In this document: positions 28,301-39,264 of the stretch, in pieces
How positions within the stretch are numbered: position 1 is the stretch's first letter
How the letters are laid out: each line of letters opens with the position of its first letter
Origin: Gymnorhina tibicen
Lineage: Eukaryota; Chordata; Aves; Passeriformes; Artamidae
Direction of reading: 5' to 3'
Assembly: GCA_013399875.1 (NCBI GenBank)
Contig: VXAZ01007501.1
Location: forward strand, 906,155 to 970,154
DNA length: 64,000 nucleotides
Position numbers and translations under genes: made by a program
Notes under the pieces: generated by a model
The model's input: the letters and a program-made list of their open reading frames with translations, nothing else
What the model was told of the DNA's origin: nothing
Databases searched by the model: none

Positions 28301-29254
28301 ACATGTAACTAAATAAAAAAACAAAGACCCTTCTCTTTTTCCCCTCTCCCTCCTCACCTGTGCAAGAACATCTGCCAGAAAATTATTTTGTCTCTGCCCA
28401 TTCATTCTCAGCCCTCCCTTCCCATTTCTGTTTTTCAAACCTACTAATTTGAAGATGGCAAACAGTGGGCCCTGAGCTAGGAGCTTAAAGATCAGATAAC
28501 TTGCCACGTTCAGGAGCTAGACAAAAGAGGACAGACAACAGTTTGTTCTGCAGTGACCACAATAACTTAATTTGCTCTGTTACATAAATAATGAACCTCT
28601 GAGAGTGGAAGGAGGGATATTTCTCTGTCCTTTCACTTTTTCTGTCTTTAAAAAAAAAAAAAATTCCCATTTTCTGCATCAAAATTAACATTTATCGGAA
28701 GATCCCTCTAAAGATTTTTGGGATTTAATCCAACTCTCCCTGCACTGTCATTCCAAGAAGTGAACCATGCAAACACACAACCACTGCTTAACAGTTTTCT
28801 CTACAGCATGTGCTTAGATAACAATATGGGAAGACCACTGCCCTTCACCCCCACATTTAAACTGACTCTTAGCAGAGAGGACAGTTGACGAGGTGCCTTA
28901 TATACTTCATGTTCACACAACGTGATCACAGATGGGCTTTTTCCTCTCTGGTGCCTTTCCTCCTTTTTCCACCTCTGCCTGCCTGTCAGACTGCTGTGGT
29001 AGGTCATGTGATTGCTAGGAAGGTCAGCTGCAGATGCAGCATTTCTAGAAATAGTTACATTTTAAAAAAGACAAAACACCTTCCAACAATATAGGCTTCT
29101 AAGAGAAAGTTAGGAGTGGTTAAAGCCTGGCCTATGGATATTGTTGATTACGGCCGAAACAGATGAGCGCACAAACCACTCTTCCTCATCCTCCAACTCT
29201 GCAGGCATCTGACAAAAACTTCTCATACACTCTCTAGCCATTAATGTCAACTGC

Positions 29255-29309
29255 ACTGTGGCAAAAAAATGAAAAAAACCCAACAAAACAACCCAAACAA
29301 AAAACCCCA
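29255..29309. repeat. A-rich low-complexity tract
   Basis: A-runs with CCC and CAAC interruptions, similar in style to the tract at 24.58 kb. On the minus strand it forms a strong pyrimidine tract ending in CACAG, which explains an exon-like look beside it. Confidence 0.75.
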
Positions 29310-29750
29310 TATAATGTAAGAAGTGCAAGTTGCATAGCCTGCTCTGTAGATGGCACTGTATGTTAAACAATGATTTTCTTCTTTTTCCACAGTACCATTT
29401 CTAAGATAATAATCCAGATGCAGTCTCCTACACTCACAGAATGTGCATTTATTTAAAATCAGGAATCCATTCCATGGTAATAGCTTTCAACTGTAACTCC
29501 AGAAGTCACTTCCCGTTTGCAATTAATTATGTTTATCCCTATAGTATATGACTACCAAGAAGGACAGAGGGCACTGTGCAGTCCCTGCCCCAAAGAGTTA
29601 ACAAGATAAGCAGTAGGACAAGTGAGGCAGTATACTACTGAGAGATAATGATGTATTCCAGCCACACTGCTGGATCCCCAGCCTGGTGTGCTGCCCACTG
29701 AGTCAGCAAGTGGTGCTGTGCCATGAAAACAATATAAGATTTTGAGTTGG

Positions 29751-29780
29751 TTTTTTTTTGTTTGTTTGTTTGTGTGTTTT
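29751..29780. repeat. T-rich / TTTG microsatellite
   Basis: Nine T's followed by GTTT units and a GTGTG end. Confidence 0.9.
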
Positions 29781-31484
29781 AAGACTGTCTTAATTATTTG
29801 TGACTTTTAAAGAATTTGTTGAAACTGGCATCAGAGCTGATAGAACACAAAATTGGCACAGAAACTCAGGAAACATGGCTACAAAACCAAGACTGACAAA
29901 CACCTAGGGAATCATTACTCCGGGAAGTTACAGAATGGCACAAACTGGAAAGAGTGAATCTCACAACAGTCAGTAAAATTCTTCTGAGATTATGTCAGCT
30001 GGGACACTAAAGTAATTATGGTATTAAAAGGAACACAAGCTAATTTATAAATTCACTGACAACAGTGTTTTCTTGAGATATTTGGGATGTAAAATTAATT
30101 GCCAGCAGAAGAGCTCTCAAAAATCCAAGACAAGTCTTAAATGGTCCAGAACTATGCTAACATAAACACACAGACTAACAAAAGGCAGCAACAAAAACAA
30201 AGCGGCGCACACAAGCTCTGAATAACCAACCAGCCTTCCTGCTGTACGCTGCAAATGAGCAGTATAAATCTCTACAGAAGCTCACAACAGAAAGCTGTCT
30301 TTCAGGGTATTGCCAGCATTTGTTGATTTGTGCTTGCCAAAGGAAGAGTTTACAGGTTTTTGGAATGTTAAAAGGTAAACATAACTACACTTCATATTTC
30401 AAAATACAAAAAAAAAAAGGAACAACGCTGAATTATTCTAGCATAGAAAGATTTATGTTAACGTTAGTATTTCACACATTCTAGCCCATAATAGGATGTA
30501 GAAAACATTCACCATTCCCTAGCAACGGCCTTGTATTGGCTGTATACATGGTTTTAATGTGGATGGAAAATCTTGCTTTACATATGGCAGAGAGGGACAC
30601 AGAAGTGTGGCAAATTTGTATCATGGTAAAAAAAAAAAATTAAAAAAAAATCTCATGTCTTCTATTGTTGATTCACTCCATCCATAGTGTTTTTGTTCTC
30701 TTACAACTATGCAGACATGTACCATATTCTAACGCTTTTGGCTATTTATGAAAAGTTTATGATTGTTAAAATGTTGGTGGGTATCCAGAAACGCTTTTTT
30801 CCAAAATTCTCATATGAAAAATTCACTTGATACATGGAGCTGACAGCTGTACTGGTAGGAAACCACAACTGCTGAATTACAGGTAAAGAAACCAGATGTG
30901 AGAAATATTTCAAAGTCATTTGTTTTACCCTGTCTTCATACTTTGCCCAGGCATTCAACAGTAAAATCAGGAGGAATTAATGAAAATTACTACAGTCTAT
31001 CAGCAATACATAAAAAATGTGCAGAACTAGAAACGGGAGCTTTATAGCATTGGTGAGTGAGAAGAGAGATTAGAATAGGTAAAAGGCCAGGCAGCTAACC
31101 CTGGAAATTGAGATTAAAGTCAGTACCACCTTATCTCACATACAGAAAAACCATTTCAGACATTTTTAAGGTTATAACTTCCACTTCAGAGTCTGACGTG
31201 CAGTAAGTACTTCTGCATGTGTTTAACTTTACCCACTGAATAATGCCTTTATATTCAATGAAACTAGTAACATGTATAAAAATGCATGAATGCCTAAATC
31301 TTCTGATGAATTGGGGGCTTAAGTAACCCTAGTAAGGAAGGGACAGAGGCGCTTCCAGATTAACATATTAATATTAAAGTCAGTGTGCAATTCTCCCATT
31401 AATCCCACAAGCTTGGTATTAAGCTCTAATATTTTCATAAAACATGAATTCTTCAACATACCCTGGATATACAGCCTACAGAAC

Positions 31485-31510
31485 TGTGTTTACAAGGTGT
31501 GTTTACAAGG
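31485..31510. repeat. Perfect tandem duplication of 13 bp
   Basis: TGTGTTTACAAGG at 31485-31497 is repeated exactly at 31498-31510, a replication-slippage-type duplication. Confidence 0.9.
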
Positions 31511-34500
31511 GTTTTACAATGATTACTTGGGGATAAATTTGGAAAACATACTTTATTTGTGCCCGTCAAAATTATTCATAAATTTGGCAGGTCAACTGAA
31601 GCTCATCTTGTTAAAACCTCTTAAATCATATAATGAATTGCTTCCATGCCAGACACACTTGACCCAGCTTACATGTGATTTAGATCACATTTCTTAAAAT
31701 TAAAGCTATTCTATTATGGTACAAAAGGATGAAAAAGATAGGAAGAAAGCAAGGAATAGTTAATTACTCTTCAAGTGGAAAAGAGGGTTGGCTAAAGTTA
31801 GTGGGCTGAAAACTAAAATCTGAAATGTGAAATAAATGGAAAACTAACTGTGCTTCAGTTTCAACTGACTATACCCAACAGAATATCTACTATATCACAT
31901 AATTAATATTAAATAATGACTGGAAATTTAACACCTGTTAAAAATAAGAATGTTAATGTTCAAGCTATCATCATCCAGTATCAAAATGCACAAAAGAAAT
32001 AGCCTGATGAATGCTGATTCATTCATGCCACAGCTTTAATTCTACACTGAACTTTTAAAAGCATAATCCAGATTCATGATATCAAAGCCTTCTATATTCG
32101 TACTTTTCTTTTTTTTTACTGTATCAATCCTTCATAAGATGGAAAAAAAAAATCCCCTGATTATTTCTCTTTGTAATTTGCTTTTTTTCCTGGTTTGGTT
32201 TTGTAAGCAAAACAAACTCTGTCTTTCAGTCCAACTCTGCTTTAAATCAAGAAGCAAGCTCCTGATGAGTGTTCACGCAGCTGATTATAAAATTGTCTTA
32301 TAAACAGCATCATTAAGTGGCCTGCCAATCAGCAGTGATACAGTGGTATTGCTGGTGCCTGGGTAAATTATAGTTATGCCCTATGCTTGGGAAACCTAAA
32401 CGTACAATTCTGAGATTTCTTATTGGCAATTAGATTATAAATCCTGTGTTATAATGCTTAACAGCATGAGAATATATTTATCACATACTGTATCCACAGA
32501 ATACAGAAAGAAAAAGAAATCCAACTGGAGCACAGTTTCTTAAGATGCTGTTACAAAGGAATCCCCAAATTGAACTGAAAGCTCATAAAAGAGGAACCTT
32601 TTTTCAGGTTTTTCAGGAATGATTACATAGGAAAACTATACAGATTGTAAGATCTCTTGACATTCATTTCACCTCCATTTATTTGGATTTACTGTTTAGT
32701 TTATGACATGTATTACCACTTACCTAAAATATACTAAAAATATTTGGAATTGTTTGAAAGATTTTATTTTTTTCTTATTAAATACAAGGAAAAAGCTTCA
32801 AAATGTAAATAACAAGAAACTGCCACCACACGCTGACCTGAACTTCTGCTGATACAATGGGACATGCTACATACACGTCACCTGTCAATAGTATATGAAC
32901 CCATATTCTGCTGGAAATAATACGCATGGAAGACAACTCTTCAGAAATGCTTAGGCTGAAAAGTCATGGACTTGAGAGCAAAGGGATGCCAGAATTAATG
33001 TTTGCCTGTGAAATTTTAATGCAGGTTCTTTAGTCTTCATCCTTTAATTACACAGTTCCATTAACCAAGCAGGCCAGACTCATTTTGGCAAATAGTATTC
33101 TCTTAACAGACACCCTTTGAGCCCTGATTCATCATCGTGCTTTATGCCTTATTTACTGTATAAACTGCATTGAATGCCTGCATGCTGAATTCCTCAAGGG
33201 TCTGTGTGTTGCTCATTATGATAGAATTGATAATACCATTGCACATGTGAAACTGTTCAAGAGCAATGACACAGATATTAACATCTTATGTAGTATCCTA
33301 AAGATGACACTACAGCTCTCATTTTGGCATATCCTGTGCTTTACAGAACCAAGGCAGAGCTCTCAGGAATGTTAGGGGGCTGAAAACTCAGCTCGAGTGC
33401 TAAGAGAAATGAATAGCTAACTTGCGAGTAGATAAAGTACCTGCATAGAGTAAACACTCCAGACAATCAACTGCCTGAACCACAAGACAATCAGCAGTGC
33501 TTCACCTTATTCCTCCCAGGTACCTCTGTTTCTGCAGTGGGAAAGGCTGAGGTTGTACACATCTGCACCCATCAACTGTGGCTGCAGATTCATTCCTAGA
33601 GAATACACCTGGGACACTGAGTGATGCTGCTGTCTCAAATCTGTAAGTACCATTACATCCAAACATTAATTAATTTTATTTCTCTGTTTCTGGTTTTCTT
33701 TAGTTTCAGTCTTGAATTGATATCCATAAGAGTGCAAGTTGTTTTAAAATCAAATGTCTAATGCCATCGTTTGCTGTTGGATCAATACCTAGGCAGATCC
33801 TAGGGACAGGCCTGCATCACTTGAACTTACCAGTTTACTGACAGTAGAAGTAGGTTATAATGCTTGGGCAGCAATGAAAAATGAGAGAGATCACTAACAG
33901 CAGAGAAACAACAAGACTGAGAAATTTTGGTCTCAATTCAAAAAGGAAAATGTCAACAGTCTACTTAAAGCACCTCTATTCTCATTCTCTCATCCTCTGT
34001 ATTCGTATCTTCCCCCTGTCTGATGTTATCTGCCTTTTCTCCAAAACATGTTCCTAATCCCAAATGCAATCTCACATTGTAATTTTGCCACTTTCTCTTT
34101 TTTCTTCCCCGTGACTTGGCTTGACTCCCTCCCGCCACATGCATTTACTGCCCAAAAGAAGTCACAGCTGCTTCCACAGTAAGACATAGAATCATCTATC
34201 AGAAATTTGTATTTCCCAACTCACCTGAAAACAAGCTTTGCTTAGTGATGTGTAATTGCATACGCATGTCTAAAATTAACAGTTCCAGAGCACGCTCACT
34301 ACAGCCAGTTGTTAACGGCTTATTAATTACACATCAGGATGCCATAAACAACTTACAGCCAAAACATAAGTTTTTACAACATACCACAAAAGTCAGTGAC
34401 GACATCCACCAGACTTTCATCCTCTATGGAACTTAATGTAACAGCAGGAAAAAACCCCACCTTTTCCAAAAACATCTAGAGCCAAAAACTGGGAGAGAGC

Positions 34501-35740
34501 AGTGCCCTCTCAGATACCACATGCAAAATGTTTACAAAGGGAAGAGTGAATGAAGAATTGAGGCACTGTAGAGGAGATAGCCAGGACTGTTTGCCAATAA
34601 GGTACAGGAATAGATCACTGCAGAGAACATAATTTCCTTCAGTGTCATATTTTTGGGAAGAAGAGATCAATCACATACACCAGTATGTACTAAAAACATA
34701 AACAGAACTAAAAGGTCCACAAACAAAATGCAAAGGAGGAGTCAATGCTTAGTGGCAACGCCTACCTACTCGAACAACCCCCCAAAAATCTAAATAGCAC
34801 ACATTCATTAACTGAGTCATCACAGACAAACACATCTAATTTTTTAACTCTGGGAGACTCTAGCCAGATGTGATTGATTTGTCCTCCTACTGGTCCTTGC
34901 CCTTTTGTGGTTCTGCAGAGACACTGGGAACTGGTAATAACTCACCACATGCCTCAGAGAGCTTCCTTGTTTTTGGAAATCTCCAGGCAGTGTGACATTT
35001 ACATTTATTATGGCTGGGTCTGGGCATTTAAGGATGAAAACAATTAAAGTATATTTGCAAGGGATATGACGAACGAGCATTTGTACTCTGGCCAATTTTT
35101 CACTGACTTTCATTGAAGTACACGACTATGTTTCAGCTTTAACTCTGCTGTTGTCTAAATAAGATGATTTTCCTGTATCCATGTGGGCAGGCTGACCGAT
35201 GAGAAAGCCTTTAGGGTTAAACGTTGTCAGTATAAACTATGAGGTCTCTTTCTTGGACAAATTCAGCCCCCACACTCACCAGTGAAAATTCAGAGTCAGT
35301 GCTGAAATCCATAGAGTTAATTTGGACCCCTGTCAATCTAAATGCTATCTCTCTGGCTCTCTGCAGTTCTCCCTCTTGCTCAGAAAGGTGTTTTGACTTT
35401 ACAACGGACATCCTTCAGTAGCAGCAAGTTGCTTTCGATTTTCATGTGACTTTTTGTGCTCTCCCCCATCTATGGCCACCAGAGTGATGAGGATTATCTG
35501 CACCAATGCTGGGCTGAAGCAGAGCACCTATTTCTTCATACCTCTGGGTTATATTTCCATTAGCAGAAGAAGGGACTGAAGTAATGTGTGGGATGCAAGG
35601 GAAAGAACAGCATTTTGCTCTCTTGACAACACTCTCCCCTCCATATTAATAACAGAATTAGTTTCCAGAGTTGCAATGTGCCACAGCAACGCAGCCGCAC
35701 ACACATAAGCGTTCTGGTCGGGGGAGGTGAAGTGAGCTAA

Positions 35741-37377
35741 CTGGGGACATCGAGACTGGAGACAGCCTGGGCTGCAGTGATCACGCACAGGTGGAGTTTG
35801 CAGTCCTGAGATACATGGCTCAGGTAAGGAGTAAAGTTAGGCCTCCGAAATTCAGAAAAGCAAAATTCCAGCTCTTCAGAGAGACAGTCAGTGGGATCCC
35901 CTGTGAGACTGCCCTCAGGGACAGAGGAGCGGAGCAGAGCTGGCAGATCTTTAAGGAAGTCTTACATAGAGCACAAGAGCTGGCAATCCCCAGGAGCAAG
36001 AAATCAGGCAGGGAAGGCAAGAGACAGGCATGGCTGAGTAGGGAACTGCTGGTCAAATTAAAGGGGAAGAAGCAAATGTGCAGGCAGTGGATATAACAAC
36101 AGGAAACATGGGAAGAGTACAGAGATGAAATACAGCTGAGGGAGGCCAAGGTGAAGCTGAACCTGGCAAGGGATGCCAAGAATAACAGGAAGGGCTTCCA
36201 CAGGTATGTAAACCAGAAACGGAAGGTCAAAGAAGGTGCACCCACTCCCAATAAACACTGGTGGAAGACTAGTAACAGTGGATGAGGAGAAGGCTGAGGT
36301 ACTCAACACCTCTTTTGCCTCAGTCTTCACTGCCAACCTCTCTTTCCACACCTCTCGAGTGGATGGACAGAAGGATGGGACTGGAGGAGCAAAGTGCTTC
36401 CCACTGTAAGTAGAGACATCATCTGAGGAACCTGAATGTACATAAGTCTATGGGACCTGATGAGATACATCCCAGAATCCTGAGAGAACCGGCTGATGTA
36501 GTTGCCAAGCCACTCTCCATATTTGAAAAGTCCTGGCAGTCAGGTGAAGCCCCCTGTGGCTGGAAAAAGGGAAACATTGTACCCCTCTTTAAAAATATAG
36601 AAAGTAGGATCCTGGGAATTTCTGACCTGTCAGTCTCACCTCTGTGCCTGGGAAGATCATGGAACAGATCCTCCTAGAAGCCATGCTGAGGCATGTGGAG
36701 GACATGGAGGTAATTTGAGACAGCCAACATGGCTTCACCAAGGCCAAATCCTGCCTGACCAACCCAATGGCCTTCTATGATGGGGTGATTCCATCAGTGG
36801 ACAAAGCTCCCCAGGGAAGTGGTCACGGCTAGAGATGTAATTTACCTGGACTTCTGTAAAAAGTCTTGCACATAGTTCCCCTCAACATCCTTCTCTCCAA
36901 ACTGGAGAGAGATGGATCTGACGGGTAGACTGTTAGGCGGATAAGGAATTGGTTGTACAGTCACATCCAGAGGGTGGTGGTCAATGACTCAGTCCCAATG
37001 GACATCGGTGACAAGTGGTATCACTCAGGGATCCGTATTGGAACCTGTGTTATTTAATGGCTTCATTAATGATGTAGATGAAGGGACTGAGTGCATCCTC
37101 ATCAAATTTACAGATGACACCAAGCTGAGTGGTGCAGTTGACACACCTGAACAATGGGATGCCATCCAGAGGGACCTAATTGCAGCCTACCAGTAGAAGC
37201 CTACAAGAAAGATGGAGAGAGACTTTTTCCAGGGTCATGCAGTTCAAGAATTACTCGGACAACACTCTCAGGCACACAGTGTGATTCTTTGGGTTGTCCT
37301 GTGCAGGGCCAGGAGATGGATTTGATGATCCTAATGGGTCCATTCCAATTCAGGACATTCTATAATTATTCTAAATG
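35741..37377 (+). mobile_element. CR1 LINE, degraded, with reverse-transcriptase remnant and internal deletion
   Basis: A 5'-truncated CR1 on the plus strand. It begins near the end of the endonuclease domain (a CSDHAQVEF-like stretch, matching the SDH motif). It continues through the linker into reverse transcriptase: [11 protein letters not shown] near 36450, [16 protein letters not shown] near 36545, VIYLDFC near 36838, [16 protein letters not shown] near 37031 and [10 protein letters not shown] near 37107, where FTDD replaces the usual FADD. Stops and frameshifts break the frame, and part of motif A is lost. Near 37195 the sequence jumps to the 3' untranslated region, so several hundred bases of the RT C-terminus are missing. 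It ends with degraded ATTCTATG octamers. It cannot be active. Confidence 0.95.
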
Positions 37378-37497
37378 TCTTCAGTTTCCTTCAGGATGGT
37401 ATTACTCAGGTTTTGGAGAGTCATCTACTCTGTACAGCTGTGCTGGAGTCTCTCTGAGATTTTTTTATTCTACTCCTTCCTGGCAATGATTACATAT

Positions 37498-37599
37498 CAA
37501 AGGCCATAGGGATGAAGAATAAATTAGCTGGCAAGATTATTTTCTACAGTAATTTCACAGAAAAAGAACCATTTCCTAAAAAAGCCTACCATTACCCTC
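37498..37599. repeat. 102-bp direct repeat, copy 1
   Basis: From CAAAGGCCATAGGGATGAAG to ATTACCCTC this is identical at all 102 positions to 39163-39264. It starts 120 bases after the CR1 end. The bases on both sides differ from those around copy 2, although CATA-C/T precedes both. Confidence 0.97.
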
Positions 37600-39092
37600 T
37601 GTTACTGCTGCATGGAAGGATCATATACACATTCTCTATATCCCATTAAAGATGGTCTTCCAGCTGAGCTAAACTTACCACTGGAAGTGGTTTGAGCTAA
37701 TTCAGAACTAAGGTACTCACATGAATCTTTCCGTAAGTGGAGTCCCACAGTAGTAATGTTGCCCCAACAGTGTGATCTGGAAAAGCGTATCTGTTTATCA
37801 CCTTAAAGCAGCCTTTCCAAACTGAATGCCAGGGACCCTGCTACCTTGCTAAGGAGGAGCTGGATCCGAATCTCTCTTCCACTGATTCCAAACATTTATT
37901 GAAATACATGAAAATGAACTGAATGTGTGACCTCACATTCCCATTTCAAGCCTCTTCAAAAAGTCTGAGTTTTCAAGCTGCTGTTCAACAAAACAACACA
38001 AATAAAGGTTTAGAGGCCCAGGACAACTGAGCTCTGTGTTCATCAGTCCTTTAATGTACACAAAATGCTCTTTGTGGTTCAAAATAATTTCATGCAATGC
38101 TAAGCAATGCCCTCATTGTTGTTTTTGCTGACTTGCAGTAAGCCAGTGGGATGCCAGGCTGCCACCATCAGAACAGCTGCTTCATTGGAAAAGTACTTCA
38201 GCAGGCCATGCCTTGTAATAAATGATGTGACCCTGGAAGGCCGACAGCAGCACTCCGGTGGACAAACAGCTTGCCAAAGGTCAAAGCCACCCAATGCTTT
38301 GGGATCAGCAACACCATTTCTGTCCACTCCACCCCTACCCAGAGTCTTAGAGCTGCAATGGATAAGTGAAAAAATACATCACTGATAATCTATCTTCTGC
38401 CAGTAAAGAACAAGAGAGAGAGGGAAGGAGAGGAAAGCAGAGGAGAGTGGGAATCCAGCTGTGAAGCCATTTACTCTGCCACCGAAAACAAAGCTATTCC
38501 CAGAAGCGCCACTTAGTTTGCCTCAGTCAGAGTGAACTGGGGTAGCAAAATGTGTGATATAAACTATTTCAGTTACAAAACAGCTTAGAGAGTGCTTACA
38601 CAAACAGCCTCACTAGCACAGCGATACCTGTCCATTTTAACTTACAACCTTTCCCAGAACAGTCCCTCACCCTCTTTTTTTTTTAAGGAATTACAAACTT
38701 TCTTTCATCTTTTACACTATGAATTCTCCTAAAACACAAACCACGACTGCTTTTGTAAACTTTTTGTTCCATTCACAATGCAACATCAATAAAACCCCAG
38801 TGAAGTAAAACAGTGCAAACATTTCAATTTTACTAACAATGTGAACAGCAGCAAAAAGCTTTGGGATCCTGTTCATCTACCTGTGACGTCAGCAGTCGGT
38901 GGATGCTCTGTTGCTACAGTTAGAGTAAGGTCTTGCTCCTGTTGTTACAGCTATTGCCTTTTGAAGTGAAATGACAGTGGCACTCTTTCGAATGGCAGCA
39001 TTTTACAGCAATTTAACTTTTTGCCTGAAGAAGGCAAATTGGCATGGAAATTATCCAGAAAGCACAATCACATACACACAGAGTTTTTATAT

Positions 39093-39120
39093 ACATACAC
39101 ACACAGGCACACACACACAC
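39093..39120. repeat. CA dinucleotide microsatellite
   Basis: CA units interrupted once by GG, in a wider AC/AT-rich stretch from about 39070. Confidence 0.93.
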
Positions 39121-39162
39121 TATATGCTGGCATTTTCAGTACAGCCATGACATACAGCATAC

Positions 39163-39264
39163 CAAAGGCCATAGGGATGAAGAATAAATTAGCTGGCAAG
39201 ATTATTTTCTACAGTAATTTCACAGAAAAAGAACCATTTCCTAAAAAAGCCTACCATTACCCTC
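39163..39264. repeat. 102-bp direct repeat, copy 2
   Basis: Identical to 37498-37599, same orientation, offset 1665 bases. A CA microsatellite lies 42 bases upstream. No open frame, poly-A tail or terminal repeat identifies it as a known mobile element. Confidence 0.97.

Larger units (their letters stand above)
23108..35740. other. Unique intronic sequence, no confirmed gene
   Basis: No interspersed repeat was recognised in this 12.6 kb. It holds simple repeats, the palindrome cluster at 25308-25374, a homeodomain-motif-rich stretch near 27000-27290, and several splice-bounded but unrecognised open frames between 26.6 and 29.3 kb (see findings). A poly-A run of about 14 bases lies near 28650. 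Confidence 0.5.

Noticed and set aside
35217..35411. Minus-strand frame with a good donor (TCACTG|GTGAGT) and a loose resemblance to a centromere-protein coiled region
   Set aside because: It has no convincing acceptor, an upstream in-frame stop and only a short, low-specificity resemblance.
38107..38385. Plus-strand open frame after an acceptor-like tract ending TTGCAG at 38140
   Set aside because: No recognised protein and no clear donor. The antisense frame is open as well, showing that openness here is not strand-specific.
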